Source of the DNA: Ignavibacteriota bacterium
Lineage (GTDB): Bacteria > Bacteroidota > Ignavibacteria > Palsa-1295
Direction of reading: 5' to 3'
Length of the DNA: 20,805 nucleotides
NCBI GenBank assembly: GCA_025357895.1
Contig: JANYLL010000126.1
Location: forward strand, 1-20,805
Numbering within the stretch: position 1 is the first letter of the stretch; each line of letters begins with the position of its first letter. The notes under the pieces are model-generated. The model was not told the origin of the DNA and made no database searches. It saw nothing but the letters and a program-made list of their open reading frames with translations. A program made the translations under genes and the position numbers. Shown piece by piece: positions 1-7,763 of this stretch.

Positions 1-66
1 ATTATTGGGATAGAATCCCCTATCCCTCTTAATCATATAATCCCCCCAAATCATGGTTCAGACTGC

Positions 67-1716
67 TTAATTACTTTCTCCCAAATACTTTGCAAGTGTT
101 TTTTCTAATATTTCTCCGCGCAGATCTTCCTGCATGGCGAGGATCTTGCCGTCAGGACCAACGAGAACAGGTTTAGGAATTCCTGCAACTTCGAATTTCT
201 TGGCGAGTTCGGCTTCAAAAATTCCCGGGATGAAGGAATGAAGCCAAGGCATCTTCCATTTTTTTGCACGGAACGGAGCGATCTGCGATTCGGCAGCATC
301 CATGGAAAGCGAGATGATCTCGAATCCTTTTTTGCCTTTGAATTTTTCGTATGCTTTATGGATCGCCGGCATTTCACGTACGCAAGGTCCGCACCACGTT
401 GCCCAGAAATCTATCATATAATATTTGCCGAGCATAGAAGCATTACTCACTTTTCCTGATCCGTCAAGAAGTGCGACTTCAAATGAAGGAACAGATCTTC
501 CGACTTGCACAACGGCATCAGGATTGTTTTGCACGATCGTCCATTTAACTTCCGGAACGTTGCCATAATCATTTTTAAGCAATGAATAAAGCCGCTTCCA
601 TTCTTTTGTATCGTTTGCTTTGACTGCTTGCTCCAATTCATCGGCATAGACAACTGCGCGGACGGATTTTTCCGGATTATTTTTTAATCCTTTTTTATAT
701 GACTCTCCAAGTGTTTTATCTCCGGCGCTTGTGATTGCACTTACTTCCATCGGAGCCATAGCCCAAAAAGGAGAAGTTGTAGGAACAGCTTTCATGATCA
801 TATCGGCATTATCAGAACCGAAATCAACCGTAGAATTAAATTCCTTCGCAAGCATCACAGCAGCAAATTGAGAAAATTTGGTATCGCCGGATTTTACGGC
901 ATCCTGATAGCCTTGTTTGATATTTGTAAGAAGACCTTTATATTTCTCTACCGAAATGGTTAACGGACCGCCACCGACAGGCTGAATCATAGCTTCCTGT
1001 TGCATTTTCTCGACTGCATGAGTCAGTTCATAGACTTTCTTCAGGAACTTATTATTTTTAATTTCAACGATCGGAAGGTTATTATTCTCATTATAATTCA
1101 CTTTCGATAGATCAAAAGTGATAGTTGCTTTCTCTCCTTTATGAGTGCGGATCACGCAGCGGTAATCGCCGCCGCCGTCATAGGTATAATAATCGGCTTG
1201 CGTGCCATTGACACTATGTCCGCCATCGGCTATGCCCATAAGCTGATAGCTGAGCGTATCGCCTGTAGCAATGCGCTCATACGTGTAATATTTCAGATCT
1301 TCAGTAGCTCGGACGGGCGTCATTTGCTCGGAGCTTGCGAAAGCAAATTTATTCCAATCGCCAATAACAGTGATCTTCTCAGGCTCTTTGTTAAATAGAT
1401 TAGCATGAAGCTGAACATTGATCTCAATGTTCCTATCTTTTTCCTCAAGAATAAGTGGAATACTTATTTCCTGATGATTGACGGCGCTGATGCGAAGCGA
1501 ATATATTCCGACTTTTGGAATTTTGACAGAAAAGTGTCCATCCTTTGTACACTCAGAGGATATACTCATTTTTTCATCATCATTGTATTTGCCCAGATGT
1601 GTATGAGCAAGGATCGGTGCGTTGCCATTTGCATCGGTGACTTTGCCTGAAATTGTGATCTGAGAAAATACGGGTATGGCGATGAGTAAAAATATAAAAT
1701 AAATGAGTGCTTTCAT
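67..1716 (-). CDS. Secreted TlpA-like thioredoxin-fold protein with N-terminal beta domains
   Basis: A 549-residue exported protein. Residues 1-19 form a signal peptide ending in FSQ. Residues about 20-105 look like a carboxypeptidase-regulatory-like beta-sandwich (ISGKVTD start). Residues about 112-200 resemble an AMPK/CBM48-type beta domain (ITVIGDWN). A helical middle follows, and residues about 403-549 are a TlpA/ResA thioredoxin domain with the redox motif WCGPC at 441-445 and the cis-proline loop GIP at 512-514. The likely role is periplasmic thiol-disulfide exchange, reducing cysteines for example during cytochrome or Cu-centre maturation; the substrate is not visible. The layout resembles Bacteroidota TlpA proteins with long N-terminal regions. 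It lies 66 bp downstream of hpnD on the same strand and has a possible promoter of its own. The fold is sure; the CBM48-like call and the substrate are inference. Confidence 0.88.
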   Translation of the reverse strand: MKALIYFIFLLIAIPVFSQITISGKVTDANGNAPILAHTHLGKYNDDEKMSISSECTKDGHFSVKIPKVGIYSLRISAVNHQEISIPLILEEKDRNIEINVQLHANLFNKEPEKITVIGDWNKFAFASSEQMTPVRATEDLKYYTYERIATGDTLSYQLMGIADGGHSVNGTQADYYTYDGGGDYRCVIRTHKGEKATITFDLSKVNYNENNNLPIVEIKNNKFLKKVYELTHAVEKMQQEAMIQPVGGGPLTISVEKYKGLLTNIKQGYQDAVKSGDTKFSQFAAVMLAKEFNSTVDFGSDNADMIMKAVPTTSPFWAMAPMEVSAITSAGDKTLGESYKKGLKNNPEKSVRAVVYADELEQAVKANDTKEWKRLYSLLKNDYGNVPEVKWTIVQNNPDAVVQVGRSVPSFEVALLDGSGKVSNASMLGKYYMIDFWATWCGPCVREMPAIHKAYEKFKGKKGFEIISLSMDAAESQIAPFRAKKWKMPWLHSFIPGIFEAELAKKFEVAGIPKPVLVGPDGKILAMQEDLRGEILEKTLAKYLGESN

Positions 1717-1739
1717 AATGGTAAGAATATAATGTAATG

Positions 1740-1747
1740 CAAAGATA
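1740..1747 (-). promoter_or_regulatory. Possible Bacteroidota-type -7 element of the TlpA-like gene
   Basis: The minus strand reads TATCTTTG, matching the TAnnTTTG -7 consensus known for Bacteroidota sigma factors. It lies about 24 nt before the ATG at 1716, giving a very short leader. No TTG is found at the usual 19-21 nt upstream (the nearest is 24 nt away), so this is only a candidate. Confidence 0.35.
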
Positions 1748-1782
1748 CGGGGAACACACTCCCAGCCCTCTCAAGAGGGAAG

Positions 1783-2706
1783 TTAGGAGCCTCGTTCTCT
1801 GAATATCACGCTGGAAAACCAAAACCTAAATGCGATCAAAACTTTATGCGGAGTGCTTACGGTGATGCGCTTTTGGAAGACGTTGAACTCGGCTAATTCG
1901 ATCTTACGCAATAACCTGAAATATATCGCATCCATGATCTGCGCGGCAAAAAGCGTGAAGCGTTCATGTTTGCCAAGTTTCATACGTGCCTGACGAAAAT
2001 ACTTACGCGCACGGGCTGTTTCGAATTTCATCAGATTGATGAACGGAAGATTATAATTGCCGGTGAGAATATCGTGCTCGGTCACTCCAAAACGACGCAT
2101 ATCTTTTTGTGGAAGATAAATTCTTCCCATTGATGCATCTTTTTTTACATCACGCAGAATATTTGTCATCTGCAGCGCAATGCCGAGGTCAACAGCATAT
2201 TCCTTTGTGCTCTCGAATTTATAACCAAAAATTTCTATGGTGATAAGTCCCACAATGCTTGCAACGGCATAACAATATTCTTTTAATTCGTCGAAGGTTT
2301 CGTAACGGTCTTTGACCAGATCCATTTCAACGCCATCGATCAGCGTCAGAAAATATTGTTTCGAGATCTTGAAACGGGAGATTACTTTATGTAAACTAAA
2401 AAGAATAGGATGCTTCGAATTACCGGCATAGCATTTATCAACTTCAGCGCGCCACCAATTCAGCCGCACTCTTTTTTTCTCGATTGCCGCTTCTTTCTTA
2501 AAATCTATTCCGGGAATATCCAGAGGAATATCTTCATCAACAAGATCGTCGGTATAGCGGCAGAACTCATAGACCGATCGCATCGCCATCCGCTCATCTT
2601 TGGGCAGAAACGAGAACGAATAGAAAAAATTACTCTTGCCGCCTTGCTCAGGCGTAAGATTTTCTTCTAAAAGAATTTCAGCGTTACGTGATACTTTATC
2701 GATCAT
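1783..2706 (-). CDS. hpnD: Presqualene diphosphate synthase-like HpnD (squalene/phytoene synthase family)
   Basis: A 307-residue head-to-head prenyl synthase. The first Mg-diphosphate-binding motif is DDLVD at residues 53-57, and the second is DVKKD at 186-190 within the family block NILRDVKKD, followed by GRIYLPQ. In the bacterial squalene route HpnD joins two farnesyl diphosphates into presqualene diphosphate, which HpnC converts to hydroxysqualene and HpnE reduces to squalene. The next gene upstream on this strand is hpnC, so the pair probably forms one transcript. The window holds no HpnE and no squalene-hopene cyclase. A phytoene synthase (CrtB) role is possible because the families overlap, but pairing with an HpnC-type partner favours squalene. 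Only a weak ribosome site precedes the ATG at 2706. A GTAG/CTAC palindromic repeat fills the gap to hpnC. Confidence 0.85.
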   Translation of the reverse strand: MIDKVSRNAEILLEENLTPEQGGKSNFFYSFSFLPKDERMAMRSVYEFCRYTDDLVDEDIPLDIPGIDFKKEAAIEKKRVRLNWWRAEVDKCYAGNSKHPILFSLHKVISRFKISKQYFLTLIDGVEMDLVKDRYETFDELKEYCYAVASIVGLITIEIFGYKFESTKEYAVDLGIALQMTNILRDVKKDASMGRIYLPQKDMRRFGVTEHDILTGNYNLPFINLMKFETARARKYFRQARMKLGKHERFTLFAAQIMDAIYFRLLRKIELAEFNVFQKRITVSTPHKVLIAFRFWFSSVIFRERGS

Positions 2707-2733
2707 AAATTATTCGTCTTCGTCTTTTTCCAG

Positions 2734-2804
2734 TAGGCGCAGGCTTCAGCCAGCGAGCGCGTTGCATTGCGAATATTTTAGCAGGCTAAAGCCTGCGGGG
2801 CTAC
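2734..2804. repeat. Pair of inverted REP-like units (BIME-like), GTAG to CTAC
   Basis: The left arm is GTAG-gc-GCAGGCTTCAGCC. The right arm, read on the other strand, is GTAG-cccc-GCAGGCTTTAGCC. The two arms face each other around a spacer of about 30 bp. The right arm is itself a hairpin (GCAGGCT, loop TT, AGCCTGC). A GTAG tetranucleotide at the foot of a short imperfect palindrome is the known signature of REP sequences served by RAYT/TnpA-REP transposases. The element fills the hpnC-hpnD gap, and its right GTAG contains the hpnC stop codon. Confidence 0.8.
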
Positions 2805-3658
2805 CGTACTAAAGATTTCAAAAGCACAAACAAATGTTCCCATTTCGATAGCTTGGGGCGTGTGAGATAACTGTTGCCGTCGAGATTCCTGATCTTTGCA
2901 GTCATTTTTCTCGCCGCGTGAACAATTGTTCTGAGTTCATAACGCAGTCTGCCCGAAACAGATTCAGCTAACGGTGCACCTCGGTCAAGTAATGCCTCAA
3001 CACGTTCAAGCTCGAAAAGCGATACAATACTGAGCTTATCAGAATTAATGGTATCTTTTCCAACATCGATTCCAAATATCCGGCAATCCTCTTTCGGATA
3101 ATAATAGCGTTTATTTGCAATATCTTCCCTGATATCCTGAACAAAATTAAGCAGTTGGAGAGCGCTACAAATTTCATTCGAAAGCTTAATATGCTGCGCA
3201 TTTCTATACCCGAAGAGCGCCAGAACAAGCTCGCCAACCGGATCGGCAGACCGTGAAGTGTACCACCTGAGATCGTCGAATGTTTCAAAAAAAACTTCAC
3301 CTTGAGCATCGAATTCGAATGCTTCCAGCAGCCTGTATAATGGTGCTGTCTGTAACTCACATTGGCTAATAGTATTACGCAAAGCAAGAAAGATTGGATT
3401 TTTAGGTTCTTTCTCAGAATAAATTTCATCTAATTGGCGGCGCCAGTCAGCGAGAAGCTCGATCCTTTCTTGCTTCGGGCGATCTGGGAGATCGGCAAAA
3501 TCATCTGCTGTGCGCATAAATGCATAGAGGGCATAAAAATGATGGCGGATATTTTTTGGGATAAGAATTGAGCCAACAGGGAAATTTTCATAATGCCCTA
3601 ACGCTATTTTGCGGCAATATTGGTATGCTTGTTCGAGAGAATATTTTTGGTTAGGCAT
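2801..3658 (-). CDS. hpnC: Hydroxysqualene synthase-like HpnC (squalene/phytoene synthase family)
   Basis: A 285-residue member of the squalene/phytoene synthase family with HpnC features: an N-terminal HYENFPVGS block, the first aspartate motif DDFAD (residues 52-56) and the second DIRED (175-179) within LLNFVQDIRED, followed by NKRYYYP. HpnC converts presqualene diphosphate, made by HpnD, to hydroxysqualene. The ATG at 3658 is preferred; a TTG at 3676 would add six residues. The gene reads into hpnD with 94 bp between them, occupied by a REP-like element whose GTAG foot supplies the TAG stop (last codons GTA CGG TAG). Upstream lies a divergent gap shared with the cupredoxin lipoprotein gene. 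The exact product is an inference from family and pairing. Confidence 0.85.
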   Translation of the reverse strand: MPNQKYSLEQAYQYCRKIALGHYENFPVGSILIPKNIRHHFYALYAFMRTADDFADLPDRPKQERIELLADWRRQLDEIYSEKEPKNPIFLALRNTISQCELQTAPLYRLLEAFEFDAQGEVFFETFDDLRWYTSRSADPVGELVLALFGYRNAQHIKLSNEICSALQLLNFVQDIREDIANKRYYYPKEDCRIFGIDVGKDTINSDKLSIVSLFELERVEALLDRGAPLAESVSGRLRYELRTIVHAARKMTAKIRNLDGNSYLTRPKLSKWEHLFVLLKSLVR

Positions 3659-3743
3659 TTCATTGTTCAATAACAAATAGAATTAGATTTCGTGCAAAAA
3701 CACGTCCGAAACCGAAAAACGAATTCAGGAGTGAAAATTTCCG

Positions 3744-3751
3744 TATTTTTG
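3744..3751 (+). promoter_or_regulatory. Possible -7 element of the cytochrome oxidase cluster
   Basis: TATTTTTG matches TAnnTTTG and lies about 53 nt before the ATG at 3805, in the divergent gap between hpnC and the oxidase cluster. There is no convincing TTG at -33, so this is a weak candidate. Confidence 0.3.
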
Positions 3752-3804
3752 CCAAACAATACTCGAACCATATCAATTTTTTGACTAATTTACATATATT
3801 TAAG

Positions 3805-4620
3805 ATGAATACTTCAAACACATTACGCAAACTCTCCTATTTCCTTTCACTTCTTCTCGTTGTTGTTCTCGTTAGCTGCGGCGGAAAGAAAAAGGATGAA
3901 GATGATGAGTCTGATACGAAAGATGGCGCTGCTCCTGCAGCAGGAATGGCAACAGTTGATATGGCAAATGGAGCTACGATCATGGGCGCAGTTAAACTTG
4001 ATGGAAAAGCTCCGGATAACAAAGCCATCAAAATGGAAGCCGATCCTGTCTGTAAAACTGCTCATCCGAGCGGAGCGATGGAAGATCATTGGATGGTCGG
4101 AGCCGGAAATGAAGTAGCAAATACCTTCGTCTATATTAAAGACGGCTTGGGCGGAAAAACGTATGCTGCTCCGACAACAGTGCAAAAGCTCGATCAGCAT
4201 GGCTGCCAGTATGAGCCGCATGTTTTCGGCGTAATGGTCGGTCAGAAGATCAGCATTGTAAATTCAGATCAGACTCTTCATAACATCCATGCCCATGGCG
4301 AAAAGAACGAACAGTTCAATGAAGGACAGCCCGCAGGTTCATCGGCGAAAGAGCGCTCCATGGATAAAGTTGAAGTCATGGTTCCTATCAAATGCGACGT
4401 TCATGGTTGGATGAATTGTTATGCCGGCGTACTTAATCATCCATTCTTCGCAGTAACAGGCAAAGATGGAAAATTTGAGATCAAAGGCGTTCCGCCGGGA
4501 GAATATACTGTAACAGCATGGCATGAAACCCTTGACGGAAAAGGCGAAAGCATCGATATGAAAGTCACCGTCGCAGCAAAGGATTCGAAAACTGCGGACT
4601 TTACCTTGAAGGCGCAATAA
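3805..4620 (+). CDS. Cupredoxin-domain lipoprotein upstream of coxB
   Basis: A 271-residue lipoprotein. The signal peptide ends in the lipobox LVSC with Cys25, followed by a charged GGKKKDEDDE linker. A beta-rich region runs to about residue 140. A plastocyanin-like copper site follows: His159 (SDQTLHN), then Cys197, His200 and Met203 in the KCDVHGWM block, the usual His-Cys-His-Met order. The C-terminal 50 residues (GKFEIKGVPPGEYTV) resemble a carboxypeptidase-regulatory or transthyretin-like domain. Being first in the oxidase cluster, it could carry electrons to, or deliver copper to, the CuA site of CoxB; this is inferred from position. The ATG at 3805 is chosen because the signal peptide starts there; the longer TTG reading from 3781 adds nothing recognisable. 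A strong intrinsic terminator follows the stop. Confidence 0.85.
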   Translation: MNTSNTLRKLSYFLSLLLVVVLVSCGGKKKDEDDESDTKDGAAPAAGMATVDMANGATIMGAVKLDGKAPDNKAIKMEADPVCKTAHPSGAMEDHWMVGAGNEVANTFVYIKDGLGGKTYAAPTTVQKLDQHGCQYEPHVFGVMVGQKISIVNSDQTLHNIHAHGEKNEQFNEGQPAGSSAKERSMDKVEVMVPIKCDVHGWMNCYAGVLNHPFFAVTGKDGKFEIKGVPPGEYTVTAWHETLDGKGESIDMKVTVAAKDSKTADFTLKAQ

Positions 4621-4631
4621 TAGTGTTTACA

Positions 4632-4665
4632 GAAGGCGGGCGAAAAAATGCCCGCCTTCTCCTTT
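4632..4665 (+). terminator. Intrinsic terminator after the cupredoxin gene
   Basis: A perfect 10-bp stem, GAAGGCGGGC against GCCCGCCTTC, closes an 8-nt A-rich loop and is followed by TCCTTT. It sits 12 bp after the stop codon and suggests that coxB has its own promoter or is read by partial read-through. Confidence 0.8.
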
Positions 4666-4718
4666 ATAACAGAAATTGTCATTGTTCAATAAACTTCTTC
4701 TCTAAATCCGGAGATTCA

Positions 4719-5573
4719 ATGAGCGAAAATAATTCGAGTTCCAGGAAATTTAATATATTTCTTACCATTGCCGTTATCGCCGCAGTAGCTCTTGGCATTT
4801 ATTTTTATGTAACGGTGGCAATGAATCCGCACGTATCCAAGAGCGTTACGAAGAGCCGGTATGATAATTTCTGGTTACCCTCCTCGAACTCTACCTATGC
4901 GCCGAAGATCGACGATATGTTCAATATGATCATGTGGATCACCATGATCGTTTTTGTGCTTGTTGAATTGGGGATCGTGTATTTTCTCATCAGATACCGC
5001 CATAAACCCGGACGTAAAGCCCTTTACACACACGGAAATAATAAGCTTGAAATTGCATGGACGATCGTCCCTGCAGTGATACTTGTCTTTCTTGCGATCT
5101 TTAGCAATTCGTTGTGGTCAGAAATTCGCGATCCTGCAAAATTTCCAAAAGATGCTCCGGTTATTCGCATCAAGCCGCGACAGTTTCAATGGGACATAAC
5201 TTATCCCGGACCTGATGGCAAATTTGATACACCTGATGATGTGACAACGATCAACCAATTATATCTTGCATACAATCAACCTGTGCAAATCAAACTGCAG
5301 GCGCAGGATGTGATCCATAGTTTTTTCGTACCTGAATTCCGTATTAAGCAGGATGCCGTTCCAGGAATGCAGACAGCCGTTTGGATACAACCGACGAAAA
5401 TGGGAGATTTTAACATAGCATGTGCCGAGCTTTGCGGTGCGCAGCATTACCGCATGATGGGTTATGTGCATATCGTTAGCCCTGACTCACTTGCCGGCTG
5501 GCTGAAATCACAGGCTCCAGCGCCTGAAACACCTGCAGCTGCACCGACATCGGATACAACGAAAACGAAATAA
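4719..5573 (+). CDS. coxB: Cytochrome c oxidase subunit II (CuA)
   Basis: A 284-residue subunit II of an A-type heme-copper oxidase. It has an N-terminal membrane segment (about 12-35), two further helices (about 68-92 and 112-132) and a periplasmic cupredoxin domain. The binuclear CuA site is complete: His200 (IHSFFVPEF), Cys235, Glu237, Cys239, His243 and Met246 in CAELCGAQHYRM. It accepts electrons from a soluble cytochrome c or cupredoxin and passes them to subunit I. No heme-binding CXXCH is fused to it, so it is not a caa3 type. The ATG at 4719 is chosen over the GTG at 4623 because GGAG lies 5 nt upstream and the first 32 residues of the longer reading overlap the terminator. The C-terminal tail is rich in Pro, Ala and Thr. 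Confidence 0.96.
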   Translation: MSENNSSSRKFNIFLTIAVIAAVALGIYFYVTVAMNPHVSKSVTKSRYDNFWLPSSNSTYAPKIDDMFNMIMWITMIVFVLVELGIVYFLIRYRHKPGRKALYTHGNNKLEIAWTIVPAVILVFLAIFSNSLWSEIRDPAKFPKDAPVIRIKPRQFQWDITYPGPDGKFDTPDDVTTINQLYLAYNQPVQIKLQAQDVIHSFFVPEFRIKQDAVPGMQTAVWIQPTKMGDFNIACAELCGAQHYRMMGYVHIVSPDSLAGWLKSQAPAPETPAAAPTSDTTKTK

Positions 5574-5578
5574 TTTTA

Positions 5579-5717
5579 GTGTCATTCTGAACGGAGTTCA
5601 GATCGCGTAAGCGATATGAACAGTAGAAAAGAATCCCGTGATGGTTTGTAGTTAGTGTCTATTTATTGTACCTCAGGGGATTGTTTCGTCGGGCTAAAGC
5701 CCTCCTCGCAATGACAC
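5579..5717. repeat. MITE-like repeat with 8-bp terminal inverted repeats
   Basis: The ends are GTGTCATT and AATGACAC, about 139 bp apart, filling most of the coxB-coxA gap. Inside are AAGAATCCC and the palindrome GGGCTAAAGCCC. Non-coding repeats beginning with 'GTCATTCTGA' and ending in 'CGCAATGAC' occur in many bacterial genomes. No transposase gene is present. Confidence 0.6.
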
Positions 5718-5751
5718 ACTAGAGGAAATTTTATTACATTTAGATCTAAAT

Positions 5752-7611
5752 ATGTCAACGATCATATTACCAGCTGAGATCAAGAAACCTTCACATAACG
5801 GTCATGCCGCTCATGCTCACCATGAGCCAACCTTTGTCCGTAAATATTTATTCTCGACCGATCATAAAATGATCGGCAAGCAGTTCTTATTTTTCAGCAT
5901 GTTCTTTTTGCTTGTAGGGGGTACTCTTGCTTTGGTTGTTCGTTTACAACTTGGTTTTCCTGATCATCAAAGCGGATTTTTCCAATTCTTTGCAAAATTT
6001 TTCTCGTTGATCTTTGGCAAAACGAGTTTCGATTTCAATAAAGATACGGGAATGTACGGAATGCTTGATAATTTCTACAATTCCGCATTCACGATGCATG
6101 CAACGTTCATGATCTTCTTCGCAGTCATGCCCTTCCTAATGGGTACATTTGCGAACTTCCTGATACCTCTGAAGATCGGTGCAGGAGATATGGCATTCCC
6201 GAAATTGAACATGGCATCTTTCTGGATGGCAGTTCTTGCAGGTCTTATTATGCTTACGGCTTTCTTCGTAAAAGGTGGTGCAGCATCGGGTGGATGGACA
6301 GGATATCCAACTCTTTCAGCAGTACCGGATTATTCAGGAGTTATCTGGGGACAGAATTTATGGCTGATAAGTCTTCTCTTCTCCGGTATCTCATCCCTAC
6401 TCGGCGCGATCAATTACATTACGACCGTCGTAAATATGCGCTGTCCTGGAATGTCATGGTTCCGTCTGCCGCTTTCGATCTGGGCAATTTTCATCACAGC
6501 TATTTTATTGTTGCTTGCAGTTCCTGTGCTTGCATCAGCATTAATTCTTCTTCTTTTTGATCGAACGATCGGCACCAGCTTCTTTATTCCGACAGGCTTG
6601 CTTTCAGCCGGAGCGCCGCTTACGGGTCACGCCGGTGGCGGACAAGTATTGCTTTGGCAGCATCTTTTCTGGTTCTTCGGTCATCCTGAAGTGTATATCA
6701 TGATCTTGCCGGCAATGGGTATTGCATCCGATATTCTTTCGAATTTCTCACGTAAACCGATCTTCGGATATAAAGCTATGGTGCTGGCAATTGCAGGAAT
6801 TGCCGTGCTTGGATTTTTCGTCTGGGGTCATCACATGTTCCAATCGGGTATGAATCCGACGCTCGGAACAACGTTCATGCTCTCGACGATGCTTATTGCT
6901 GTACCATCAGCGATTAAGACGTTTAACTGGATGGGCACGATATGGGGTGGTAATATAAAATTTACAACCTCTATGCTTTTTGCCATTGGTTTTGTAACCA
7001 TGTTTGTTATCGGCGGCTTATCCGGAATTTTTATGGCTTCTACGCCTGTCGATATTTTCATCCATGATACGTATTTCATCGTCGGGCATATTCACTATGT
7101 TCTTTTCGGCGGTTCAATCTTCTCCATTTTCGCGGGTATTTATTTCTGGTATCCGAAAATGTTCGGAAGAATGCTTAATGAAAAACTTGGCAAAGTTCAT
7201 TTCTGGCTTTCATTTTTATCATTCAACGGAGTATTCTTCCCGATGCATATTTTGGGAATCGGTGGAATGATGCGCCGCATTTATGATTACACACAGTATC
7301 CGCATCTTGTGCGGTTTCAGGGAATGAATGCCTTCATGACCGTATGCGCTTTTATACTTGGATTTTCAACATTGATCTTTATCTTTAACTTCTTTTGGAG
7401 TATGTTCAAAGGTAAGGTGGCTGATATTAATCCGTGGCATTCGAATACACTTGAATGGACTGTAGCGTACCCCGTTCCTCACGGCAATTTTGCGGAGATG
7501 CCTCATGTGTTCCGTGGACCGTATGAATATAGCGCACCTGATTGTCCGGAAGGCACAGATTACTATCCACAAAACGTCCCACCTCCGGGTTGGGCTGAGT
7601 CGAAAGCTTAA
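5752..7611 (+). CDS. coxA: Cytochrome c oxidase subunit I (heme a / heme a3-CuB)
   Basis: A 619-residue catalytic subunit that reduces O2 to water and pumps protons. Ligands can be placed by motif: low-spin heme His116 (FTMHATFM); CuB His311 with the cross-linked Tyr315 in GHPEVY; CuB His360 and His361 (GHHMF); high-spin heme His446 and low-spin heme His448 in VGHIHYV. Glu313 in GHPEV marks the A1 class with a D-channel, the D-channel entry Asp is Asp146 (GAGDMAFP), and the K-channel Lys is Lys389 (IKTFNW). About twelve membrane helices are evident. The His-rich N-terminus (HAAHAHHEP) and a loop of about 40 residues between helices 1 and 2 are additions to the core. The ATG at 5752 lacks a good ribosome site. 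A strong terminator follows. Confidence 0.97.
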   Translation: MSTIILPAEIKKPSHNGHAAHAHHEPTFVRKYLFSTDHKMIGKQFLFFSMFFLLVGGTLALVVRLQLGFPDHQSGFFQFFAKFFSLIFGKTSFDFNKDTGMYGMLDNFYNSAFTMHATFMIFFAVMPFLMGTFANFLIPLKIGAGDMAFPKLNMASFWMAVLAGLIMLTAFFVKGGAASGGWTGYPTLSAVPDYSGVIWGQNLWLISLLFSGISSLLGAINYITTVVNMRCPGMSWFRLPLSIWAIFITAILLLLAVPVLASALILLLFDRTIGTSFFIPTGLLSAGAPLTGHAGGGQVLLWQHLFWFFGHPEVYIMILPAMGIASDILSNFSRKPIFGYKAMVLAIAGIAVLGFFVWGHHMFQSGMNPTLGTTFMLSTMLIAVPSAIKTFNWMGTIWGGNIKFTTSMLFAIGFVTMFVIGGLSGIFMASTPVDIFIHDTYFIVGHIHYVLFGGSIFSIFAGIYFWYPKMFGRMLNEKLGKVHFWLSFLSFNGVFFPMHILGIGGMMRRIYDYTQYPHLVRFQGMNAFMTVCAFILGFSTLIFIFNFFWSMFKGKVADINPWHSNTLEWTVAYPVPHGNFAEMPHVFRGPYEYSAPDCPEGTDYYPQNVPPPGWAESKA

Positions 7612-7637
7612 CATTATAATTTTCTCTCTCTCTAAGG

Positions 7638-7665
7638 TGGCGCAAGAAATTGCGCCATTTTTTTT
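7638..7665 (+). terminator. Intrinsic terminator after coxA
   Basis: An 8-bp stem, TGGCGCAA against TTGCGCCA, with a GAAA tetraloop is followed by eight T residues. It lies 26 bp after the coxA stop and is a textbook rho-independent terminator, so ctaA probably starts a new transcript or depends on read-through. Confidence 0.92.
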
Positions 7666-7763
7666 AATTTTCTATTTGAATAAATCCTATGTGGCCTATA
7701 GGTCATAGAGGACTTATCACAAAATCGAACCCTGCTTCATTATTCTCTGTTTCAGACAATCCA

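Noticed and set aside
1..66. A small stem GGGATA/TATCCC (7-26) downstream of the TlpA-like gene as its terminator
   Set aside because: A six-bp stem with an 8-nt loop and no T-run on the minus strand; too weak to call.
1764..1777. Palindrome CCCTCT-CA-AGAGGG upstream of the TlpA-like gene
   Set aside because: A short repeat between hpnD and the next gene; too small to separate from chance or from a fragment of a dispersed repeat.
4623..4718. GTG-started N-terminal extension of coxB (32 codons)
   Set aside because: It overlaps the upstream terminator stem and contains no membrane or signal feature, whereas ATG 4719 has GGAG in place.
7689..7763. Upstream extension of ctaA (25 codons) as an N-terminal region
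   Set aside because: It has no signal or conserved residue, lies just after the coxA terminator and includes a palindromic stretch (CCTATAGG); the ATG at 7764 fits the family start.
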